Part shown: positions 46,270-56,491 of the stretch, piece after piece
How positions within the stretch are numbered: position 1 is the stretch's first letter
Layout of the letters: every line of letters starts with the position of its first letter
NCBI RefSeq assembly: GCF_000003815.2
Contig: NC_049983.1
Location: 13,143,153 to 13,207,152, forward strand
Direction of reading: 5' to 3'
Source: Branchiostoma floridae
Taxonomy: Eukaryota > Chordata > Leptocardii > Amphioxiformes > Branchiostomatidae
DNA length: 64,000 nucleotides
Notes under the pieces: generated by a model
Seen by the model: only the letters and a program-made list of their open reading frames with translations
Databases searched by the model: none
What the model was told of the DNA's origin: nothing
Position numbers and translations under genes: made by a program

Positions 46270-49200
46270 ATGGAGGAACGGTTTCTGGCGCTCGTCCGTA
46301 ACGACGAGGCTTCAGAACTATCTGATCTGCTGTGGGAGATGAGTGTGGGTCAGGATGACTTCAGGTTGTTTAAGGACAGGTTCGGACGGTCGGTGTTGGA
46401 GATCGCTATCGACAATGGCTCCCTGAAGGTGGCTAGTGTTTTGTTAGATCACGGCGCACCCATCGGGGCCGCGTTACTGCACGCCGTGGATACGGGGGAC
46501 CGAGCTGCTGTACAGATGCTGATGGCCAGGGTTCCTAGAGATGGCAGCGGCAAGGCAGATCGTGAGGAACAAGAGGTGAGAAACTCGAGTGAGATATAAG
46601 AAATGATGTCTTCTATCACGAGTTTCTTCTGTACGTCGTCTACCTTGTATAATGATAGCGTTGGCAAACATGATACATTTTGTAAAAGTTATTAGCAGCG
46701 AACTTAATTGTACTTTAACCTCGCAAACATTATTGTATCGCAATCGTATATCAATGTGGCTTGATTCTCATCAAACGTTAAAATGTACTCTATGAATCGT
46801 GTGAGATGGCCCCTGTAATCTTACCAAGTTATCCTTTATCAGTGTGTTGGTCATGGTCAACATACACATTACCCAACTAAAGTATCATCTAAAAGCCAGG
46901 TGATAATCAGTGTGTCGTGCACGCGAAGCTGATTACTTCAAATCTCCAATTCCTGTATGATTGATGACATGATCCCCTCCTAATACCACTGATAGATGTC
47001 AGATATCAGACTGAACACCTGTGTAATCTTCTTCTATCTCCATGATTGAGCAGGGATCAATTTCAAATGACGAAAAAACAAGTTTGCAAAAGCCGCTCCC
47101 GTTTTATTGTGTACATAAAGTTAAACGTGCTCGTGTGACCACCTCTACACAAGACCCACCTAGTGACAACGTCAGTTGGTGGTCCATAGAAACTTTTCCC
47201 CATTGATACAAAAATGCTGTCTATAATGACCACCTGCACATACACAGGGTGTTCTAGGTCACCTGAATGTCCTTCGGTATTTTGACTGTATCTTTATTTC
47301 ATTATGCGTATGTTACTGCTATATTATGATCATTTATTGGGACCATGATAGGACTTGAGGCATACCATAGCTAGCGTTGACTAAATCCTGTATAGCTTAT
47401 GAACAAGCTGATGCATGTGAGTCTTACCTGATAAACTATGAGAATTTTTACAGCAGTCGTTTTCATACATTTCTCAGACGGGCAGTGCCTTCCCCAGCTA
47501 CATGACTCCGGTCATGCTGGCAGCCATGAAGAACAACTACGATATCCTGGAGATGCTGCTTCAAGCTGGCTTCCCTACACTTGAAACTGACGCTTACCAG
47601 TGGACAACCTCCATCAGTCAAGCCAAGGCTTGGCTGGACGCCTACCGTGCGGTGTGCAGTCCGTCCTACATCCTCCTCACCAGCCCCGACCCGTTCCGTA
47701 CGGCCTTCCGGACGGCCAAGGCTCTTCGGGACGTCTGCTGGAAGCGGGAACAGTACCGGCCTGAGCTGGAGCAGCTGGCGGACCAGTGTGAGACGTTCGC
47801 CTGTGAGCTGCTGGAAGAAGTGTGCACGACCGAAGAACTGGACATACTGGGACACACAGACGACCCGGAAGGCATGTCAGATGAGTCGGTTGGGACTCTA
47901 CAATTAGCCGTGGACCTCAAACAACGACAGGTAACTTATATCGTATTTGTTAAAGAACTGAAGGGAGAGGGGGCTGGGGGTGAGTCAGAAACAGAGAGAG
48001 GCGGACACAAAGAGACGGAAAGAGGGAAAGAGAGGGAGAAAGAGAAAGAAAGGAGCCGACAACTCTCTACGTTGTATGATCTGAATTCAGTCATTGAATA
48101 ATTCTAATAAATGTTATCATGTAAACATTACTTCTTGTCTCACTCTTCGCTTAGTTCTCGACGCAGCCTCTTTGTGTGGAGTATCTGGCGCTCTCCAGAG
48201 TAAAGGAGGCGTTCGAGTTCCATGAAGTATTCGGCAATTGGGAGAAGATGCCTGTTGTTTACGCAGCACTTTGGGGAATAGCAATTCAGTTATCATACCC
48301 ATTGTTGTGTCTGGCATACATCATCGCACCGGACTCACGGGTGAGGTTCATTCACGTCATTCATGCTGTTAATGTTGGACAAACGACTGGACACTGTTAT
48401 GGTCCTGAATCTTGCACAAAGTCACTTCAAGAATCAAATTTAATCAGCAATCGTTTATCTGCGCATTTCATGGCAGTACCTCGTTGTACTGGATGAGTGT
48501 TCGATTTTCACAGAATTTAGTATCCTCCTGTGCAATTATTTTTTGCAATATGTAGTTGATCGCGATCGTCAGCGCTTTGAGGACGATCTCGTGCACTGTT
48601 TTTATGCGGACATTTGCTCCCAACGATTTCGTTTTAGCTTCGCGTTTCATTTCTGTACTTTAGAAGTTTAGAATAACGTTAGTTTTGGTTGCGTGCTACA
48701 CAACAGGTACTAGTGTTCCATCTACACATAGTAGCGATCAACCACTACAAACTTCTCTTTTTTCTGCCTCAAAGATTGGGAAGTTCTCAAGACTGCACTT
48801 CATCCGCGAGCACTCCTGGAACATGTCCTGGTTCATGTTGATGGCCCTGCTGTTGATTGAGACGCAGTACTATCAGGTTGGAAGGGTGGAGATAGACAGT
48901 ATCGTCCGAGGCACGCCTTTACTGGTACCGTACACGGAGGTGTCAGTAGCTCAGACGCTCATCATGCTTTGGGTGGCTGGTATGTGTTGCAGTGTTCCCA
49001 TTTCTTCTATCGTGATTCCTGAAAGACAAATGTCTGCACTTATAGGTTGCATTGATAAGTTCCCGTTAACTTTGACTGTTATCTGTTTTTATGTTTATTC
49101 AGCAGAAGACTCACATAAGCAGATATGCTTTTTGTCCTATTCTCCTTAAACAAATGTGAATGAAATAAAAAATAAAAGAAATGTCTGCACCGAATTTGTA

Positions 49201-52200
49201 ATTGATGTCCAGCCTCCCACAATGCTCAAAATGCCAATAATAACCGACAAATTGTGAAATATCATCTTGTTTATAGCGCTACAGAATTGTTGGCTATATA
49301 CACTTTTGCACTCCCGGTGAATCATACAATACTTGGCCATAACTTCTCTAATCATGTGCCGAATTTCTCTTTCAACAGAGAGAAGACTAAAATGTCTTAG
49401 AAACTATATTATCTAACAATATTGACGACTACATGAAATACTTTCACTGACTGTGTTCTATAGGCATCCTTCTGGAAGAGCTACAGGAAGTTCAGCATGA
49501 GGGATTGGGGAGGTACTTCCGACAGTTTTGGAACATTCTTGACTTCACACTTGTGGCCCTGTACCTGGCGCAGATGGCACTTCGATTGGTGGCTTATGTA
49601 CAGGTAAGATGTCTTTCATAAAAGCTTGTATATACAGGCACCTCATTTTAGATCTGCAACGGATTAGACAAAAAGAAACATCAGCGTTACAAGATCAGGT
49701 CACATTGCTTTGGAAAGGATACATAAACTTTATCTGTTGACACTGTTTCAAGACGGTTGAATCGTTTGAAAGTCGTAAAAGATAGCAAGAAATGCTTTCA
49801 TACCAAAAATGTCTCTGACAATGTTTTCTCACGTCATGGGTCTAGTTATGCAATCGTCTGAACATGATAAAACGATGATTTTTGACCGCTGATGGATTTT
49901 TTGTCACAGCTTGGTGTCTATGACCAGGATACTGTTGCCACCCAATGGATGATAAAGGCGAGTCCACACACCTTCGAGCCGGTTGCAGTGGCTGATGTGC
50001 TCTTCTCCCTCTTCACCATCACCGTGTTCATGCGGTCTCTGTCCATCTTCAGTCATTACCGATATCTGGGAACACTGATGATCTCCATCGGACGGATGTT
50101 TGCGGACATCGTGAACTTCATCTCCATGGACGGCGTGGTGACGTTTGCCTTCGCGTGCGGTCTGAACCAGCTGTACTGGTACTACGGGACTGTCCACGAG
50201 TATCTGTGTGAGGAGTATTCCAAGGGGAACCTGAAAACGGTGGACTGCCAGAGGTCGCATGGATTCAGCACGTGAGTAGCCCAAGACTCTACTGTTCGTA
50301 CATTGCCTTTGTCCGTAGCTTTAACATGTGTATGGCTCTTTGCAAAAGAATAGGTGCTCTCCAAGCAGAGGTTCGTCTCCGGCTGTTTTCAGTTACGCCT
50401 TTTAGGCGTTGTTTTCGGGCTTTCTATTTTGTACCGTTTTCTTTATGGCTTGCGGCACGGTACAAAATAGAAAGCCCAATAAAAACGCATAAAACACGGT
50501 ACAAAATAGAAAGCCCAATTAAAACGCCTAAAACACGTCATCATCATCATCTTCAGTACGAATTATAATGTACATGTACATGTATTTATATCTAGCATTT
50601 TGAAGACTGTGGAAAGCCTTTTCTGGGCAACCTTCGGCATCACCGACCTGTCCATGTTGGAGCTGGACCCTGACAGCAGTACGCTGGAGGCGCTCCGCAT
50701 CATGGAACAGCCGGTTCTCACGGAGACGGTGGGGAAACTCATCTTTGTGCTGTTCCATGCCACGGTAGTTCTGGTGCTGCTGAACCTGCTAATCGCCATC
50801 ATGAGTGACTCATACCAGAGAACACAGGTAAGTTTCTGTGTGTCAATGGCGTCACCAAGCGGATTGGAAAATAACGACATCATAGTAATACTGGCAATAC
50901 TGTTTTACATTGGATATATAAGAGCGACCTCTAACAGCCAATAAGATAAATGCCGAAGATCAGCTACAATGCTGTGGTAGCTTGTATGAAAATAAACATG
51001 GCTATCTTACTATTTTCAATCCTACAGGACGAGAAGCGAAGGGACTGGACGTTCTCCATCGTAAAGGACATGTTGTTCTACATGCGAGTGGACCTGTCTC
51101 TCGCGCCGCCCTTCAACCTGCTCCTGCTGGTGAAGACCAGTGTGAGCCGTCTCCTGTGTGCCGTGTGCCGACAGGGAAACAGGCGCTCTCCACACTCAGC
51201 TATCGTACGTACTAAGACGTTACTCTCCAAGCAGAGGTTGATGTTGAAAAGTGTAACTTTTTCTTATGTTACATCTTTTTCTGAAGGGAGGACTGCGCGT
51301 AGAACTTTCCAGTACATGGGACCCCGCCTTGCACCACAAAGTACAATAGTTTTTTTCCTATGGTATTGTCTGACCATAGGAACTATCCTAACATGATTTA
51401 CATTTGTGTAACCTTTTGCATATGATCCTAACGATTTAGTGGTTAAACCAATTTTTCTAGTTAGCTGTACTGGTATTGAATTGTTCTGACTAGTTCATTC
51501 TGCTTTTGCTGAAGAAGAGTGATGGATGTCACTCGAAACGTCCGGAAGTAAATATCCGTTTTTTCATCCAGTTGTAGAGATTGAATTGTATTTGAATATT
51601 GCTTACCTGGATGTCTAACCTTCATAAACGTATCTTTTTCTGACAGCTAGCGCCACAAAGAAGACATATAAGATTTCCCCATCAACCTCTGCTTGGAGAG
51701 TACCAAAACGTCATATTCATGTATGCTCATGGGTGCAAAATATAGGCAACAATGTTGAGTGTTGTTAGTGACGAGCCATATAACATTGAGACACTCGACG
51801 CGTTGTTCGACTGTTAACGTTAACGTTGTCAAGTCAGTACTGGAACAGATCCTCATTGGATCCTCGGCTTCTTATCTGACTGGAGCTGACACTTTAAGTG
51901 ATGACACTGGCGACGACTGCACTTAAAATGCATTGTTCTTTCTAATTTAGTCTCTCAACAGACGTCTTCGAATCTATGACTCTCTCTAGAGGTCCGGTTA
52001 CACATGAGTGTTAGTCTATGCTAGGCCATTAGCATTAACCACTTGTTACAAGACAAGATCTCACAAGTTCGTAGACGAGGGATCACATTAGGAACACTGA
52101 ATACTGAAGTTCTTAAATGAAACCTCAATCTGGAATTTCTGTTATTGTAATTGTTGTTTCACTCTTTCAGCAAAGGTTTGCGTCTCTGTGGTTAACGCTA

Positions 52201-52721
52201 CATATGCACGTTCCGAGCTAATGATCGTTTGGACTGGTTTCAGGGTCAGGGAAGTGTCCACCCATCGTCACCATCTAAACAGGAAAGACAAGAAAAGTAC
52301 AAGGTATGTTTCAGAGCAGTGTGGCAAGAACAGAAAATGTTCTAACGTTTTGTCCTTTGTTGGGATGATAATCTACAAAAATTAAACCACACGTATAATG
52401 CTAAGCTCAAATTGATTTCAAAGGCATATTGCTTCAACACAATGCAGCATGCTTCCTGATAATCAAGTCAATATTTTTTTTCATTTGGTCTGTACTTCAT
52501 TTTGAGTAAAATATAATATCCAAGCAAATCTATCGGTGGAAAAAACAGTATACTGGGGCAGATTGGATACTGTTTAGCCCTTTGAAAACTTTGCCCCCCG
52601 AAAGATCCACTCAGAGACTAAGTTAAACACACTTCATTTGTTAATTTTACAGATGATGATAGACCGTCTGGTGAACAGATACCTGCTCCGGAAGGAACGG
52701 GAGACGGAAAACCAGCGCTGA
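46270..52721 (+). CDS. TRPC-like cation channel gene G, most diverged copy
   Basis: Exons: 46270-46575, 47478-47930, 48155-48340, 48775-48979, 49464-49603, 49910-50271, 50596-50827, 51028-51204, 52244-52303, 52653-52721. The CDS is 2190 bp (729 aa). An in-frame ATG nine bases upstream (46261) is an alternative start; EERFLALVRNDE resembles the N-terminal EERFL of vertebrate TRPCs. Other family signs: LGTLMISIGRM, CGLNQLYWYYG, SLFWATFGI, LLNLLIAIMSDSY and LSLAPPFNLLL. The tail (DRLVNRYLLRKE) ends shortly afterwards. Exon 2 contains long stretches nearly identical to A-F although the rest is strongly diverged. The exon 5 donor is GT. Introns 6 and 8 hold inverted-repeat elements. Confidence 0.87.
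47961..48060 (+). repeat. purine-rich tract in gene G intron 2
   Basis: About 100 bases are almost only A and G (gagagaggcgg..., then gaaagag repeats). The exon 2 frame stays open through it to a TAA at 48099-48101, so an intron-retained message would gain about 56 charged residues. Confidence 0.7.
50357..50534. mobile_element. rearranged CTCTCC-family foldback element
   Basis: It starts CTCTCCAAGCAGAGGTTCGT and has arms containing CGGGCTTTCTATTTTGTACC. The reverse-complement arm (GGTACAAAATAGAAAGCCC) appears twice in tandem, near 50459 and 50499. The distal CTCTCC terminus is missing. It lies in gene G intron 6. Confidence 0.7.
51223..51700. mobile_element. 478-bp CTCTCC-family element with TA flanks
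   Basis: Perfect terminal inverted repeats of 21 bp (first 20: CTCTCCAAGCAGAGGTTGAT) are flanked by TA at 51221-51222 and 51701-51702. No coding sequence is present. It sits in gene G intron 8 and carries a Penelope-like 3' fragment inside. The ends match those of the foldback element at 2499. Confidence 0.8.
51440..51640 (+). mobile_element. Penelope-like element 3' fragment
   Basis: Within the preceding element, 'ctgaagaagagtgatggatg' followed by 'cactcgaaacgtccgg' (51509-51545), and then the phrase 'gattg..tttgaatattgcttacctggatg', resemble the ends of Penelope-like retroelements as I remember them. No reverse transcriptase is present. Limits are approximate and the assignment rests on motif memory. 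Confidence 0.4.
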
Positions 52722-54440
52722 ACTACTTTAGCTATCTGAACTACCTATTGATAAACATTTGATACTCAATTATAGTTGTACCAGTCGATGGGTTTGTTAC
52801 AATTGCTTGCCATTTTAATTGAAACTTCAATTTATTCATCATAGTCGTCGAATGTTCTTACCAAGAAACAAAATCTCGGATAACTTTGACAGTCGACAAA
52901 TTCAGGCGCTCGCTGTTAAAGTGTACCGTTGAGCAATCCACACCTTACGGCATTTTGAATGGGAAATTGGATCTGATGGGAAAAGAACAAGCAGAAGCAC
53001 CATTTGCACGTAAGTAACGTCTTCTTGTTTCACAAAAAGGGACTAAAATTTTGATTAGGTAGCCGTTCACGTAACGTAACAAATTACTGGACATGTAACA
53101 TTCGGCCACAGAAAAACGAAAATGAAATTAACATCATTTGCGAATTAAATCTCCATCGTTGTCTTTTGGAAATGTCTTAAACATTATCATCCTTGTTAAT
53201 GGTCAGATTCTTAAAAGCAAAGTCAGATACCATTGTGAAAATCAAAACCCCTTTGCGAGCCTTTGACGATCTCCCTATTCCCGAGAAGACCAAAATTTGG
53301 CAATTTGACGGTCGTTTTAACATTTTTCTGGAGGCGGCCGGGAGCGGTATTGCAGATTGGGCTCTGTTAGGGTATTCAGTCTCGAATTGTAAAATGCGAA
53401 AAATATCCCCGAAATTATCGTACAGTCCATACAAACTTTCCCAAATAGGTCCAGATAGCCTTATATACATCTAGAATGACCTTTCACTGGCTTTAAGGCA
53501 CTACTTGGCTTTAAAAAGAATTGATTTTTATGCGGAGCGCGAGGAACCCATGTCCGCCCGTAGAGCGCCACCTATATCTATATCTACATCATATCTTGTA
53601 CGTAATGAGTAGCTCAGGGGTGTATTTGAACAAGATCCACTTTTCCTAAACAACTTGCGCCTTTTATTCAACTGTTCGTCTGTTTTCATGGGGCAGGGGA
53701 CTGCCAGAGAAGCACGAATGATTTCACGAATGTCACTAAGAAAACATGATCTTTCCCCGTAGCATCTGCTTGGAGTAGTTGGAGACATCCGATTTTCTGA
53801 CACATTCAGGGTTTACCTTGATATCTTATCCGCTTATGATGCACTGGCATGTAACATAGAATGACATGACAAGGAAATATTACGATCTTTCTCCCAGAGC
53901 CAATATCTGCTTGGTGATTTTGAAGGTTGTCCTGTTTCAGAAGCCGGTGTAACAAAGAAAGAGCAAACTTCTACGTTTGTTCTTTCAGGATTTGTGTTGT
54001 TCTGTCTTAGAATATCGTGTAACAACTTGGCATGATTTGGCAAGAATGTACATATGACAGGATACGACCCAAGTAAGATCAGTCTGGTTATATCAGATTA
54101 TCGGTATATGCAGTCCTTCAAATACCTGCTAGATGGCGCTGTCGTACCGTAAAGTACAGAATGTATGTGACTATCAATCCGTAAAGGATGATTAAAAACA
54201 TATCCTCTGGAGATCCCAAATCTAATTAATCGAAGTGTTTATCAAGAAAAATGAACAATGTATGCTTGTGACTATTTTTTCCTATATTTTGTGTTTTGTT
54301 GTCTTTTGTCATACTTTCTCTTCCTGCCATTTTGCTGTCTCATTTTCGAAATATGACCCTAGCACTTTCCTCTCCATCAACCCACTAACAAAATAACCTG
54401 TCATAAACTAGTCACTCAGTCTTCACAGCATGAGTCCAGA
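52722..54440. other. intergenic region between gene G and CEP41
   Basis: No gene is recognised. Short frames exist on both strands between 53177 and 54043 but none shows a recognisable domain or paired splice sites. At about 53763-53775 'catctgcttggag' followed by TA resembles the end of a CTCTCC-like inverted-repeat element whose other end I could not find. Confidence 0.45.
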
Positions 54441-56491
54441 ACACATGATACAAAATGGTGTCATCTTTATTATTAATCACCACTTCACACAGTCTCAGAC
54501 ATCTCCTCACATGTCTGTTCTCCAGCCAACACATGCTTTGGCACTTACAACGATTTACTCCAGTTTTTACAAAGTTGCACACCCTTATTGAAGTGCAAAG
54601 CTAACCTCTATAGGAGGCTTGTGTAGTATTATAATATATGTTTTCTGTCTTTTTGTTTTGTTTGCCAGCAATTGCAAGAAACGAATTGGCAAAGAAAAAG
54701 GCAATACTCCACCTAAAGTCAAGTATGGAGGGTGGTGCAAATTCTGTTCCTGTATTGTAGCAAATAGTAACTAACATTATCAACACAGAGGAATGTAGTA
54801 AGGAGTGTGGAGTTAGCATTATAAATGTACATATAAATGTATTGGAAAATCCTAAGTAGAAGTTGAAATTACCATCGATAGAGCTTAAATAGAATACATA
54901 GTTAAAGGTGTACATCTGAGCTAAGTATCTACAATATTACATTGTAATAAAGTCTTTCATAGCTACAGAATATGCAACAAAGGTAAGATTTTAGACACTT
55001 GATAAATTTTCTTAATACAAAGAGTTTAGTGTAGCTATTAAAGAGACATAACTTTAAATCTCTATATTAACAAAAGAACAGCAAACTCATCAATACTTGA
55101 ATTTCTGATATGTTAACAGCAATTAATCATATTTCTAGACTATTCTGCTAACTTTCCTCTTAAAAACCAAGATGTTCACTGCAACTCTTTTGGAATAATA
55201 GCAAAAATGAAAAGAAATAGCATAGATATAGGGTCAAATGTTTGGACAATCATACATTGATAATTAATGAATGCTCACACCATGTCTGGCAAAACCCATG
55301 TGAACATGTCAGTGTTCATTATCATTATTTCCAGTAAATATATGGTAAACATACAGGACCTCAGTACTCCTAACTGTAAGTCTGAAGACACAGAAACAAG
55401 ATGTATGCAAGAAGTTTTGAGACAAAAACAATACTGTTCAATCACACAATGTAATGACTTTCAGACAAGGCTTCAGGCACTTGAAATGTGCATTAATTTT
55501 ACATTTTCTACTCTATGACACCCTCTTAATTAAATTGAATCCATAATTACTCATTAATTAGTAATTGATATCAATACATTGTATCAACAGCACACATCAA
55601 GCCTGTACATATATAATACACACTGCATTAGACCAAAACAAGTTTCACATAACCTATATAACAGACTGTTTCCAGTGCCTACACAGGCCAGCTCCTCAGA
55701 TCCAACATGAGCTGTCTGAGGAAAATCTTACCACAGACACTTGAGTTAGGCCCTGATCTGTTGAGCAATAGTGTCTAATTCAGGTGTTTGCCATGATCCG
55801 GCGTGCATGCACATGAAATTTGTCATCACAAACAGTCTAACCAGAGACACTCGAATTACTCCCTGATCAGCTGAGCAATAATGTCTAACTCAAGTGTCTG
55901 TGGTAAAATTTCCTTAGGGATATCATGGCTCTGGAGATGAGGGACTCGCTTATGTAGACCCTGGAGACAGTCTGGCATCCAGGCTACATTTTACATGAAT
56001 CAGGCTTCCGACTGGAATGTCAATCCTGCCCCAGATACTAGTAGGCCATTCATATAGCAGCAATAGCACAAGTCATTTAGTAAGTCCAAGTTGAGAGTTA
56101 TATCCTGTTTGGTTAGTCATGTGCCTGACAGTGTTCCATATCTCCCCTTGTTTATATCTGGGTGACAACTAAAACTTGGAAACGTTAGCGTAATCATCAA
56201 CATTACTTGTTAGAAAATTATTATACTATAAGACTTTCTTCTTCACCTTTCATACAAGTGTCATGGCCAAAACATTTAATTATGATATGTGTTTATCTGA
56301 TGGCTCATCATTATAGCTTAACCTTTAACATGCTACTGTTAACATCATTCATATTGGTACTGGCTCACATGTAACTCAGCATTCTGAAAGTTAATTTGCT
56401 GTAGTCTTTTGACATGAAGTCCAAATATGTGCTACCAACAGTTCAACTTCCCAAACCCTACCACACCCTCCCCATGATTGACATCTGTCCC
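54441..56491 (-). other. probable CEP41 3' UTR
   Basis: This lies directly after the CEP41 stop on the - strand and has no gene of its own. The last AATAAA in the minus orientation is at 54471-54466, followed by a T/G-rich stretch that could be a cleavage signal near 54445. If used, the 3' UTR would be about 2 kb. This is inferred from motif and position only; an earlier site is possible. Confidence 0.35.
55728..55906. mobile_element. 179-bp inverted-repeat element
   Basis: Perfect 22-bp terminal inverted repeats lie at 55728-55749 and 55885-55906; the first 20 bases are TTACCACAGACACTTGAGTT. Internally a phrase 'ccctgatc.g.tgagcaata.tgtctaa' occurs twice in direct orientation, so each half is itself partly palindromic. 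No coding sequence. It lies in the presumed CEP41 3' UTR. Confidence 0.75.

Noticed and set aside
53177-54043. Several 70-97-codon frames on both strands
   Set aside because: No domain, no paired splice sites, and overlapping frames on both strands; more likely repeat-derived.
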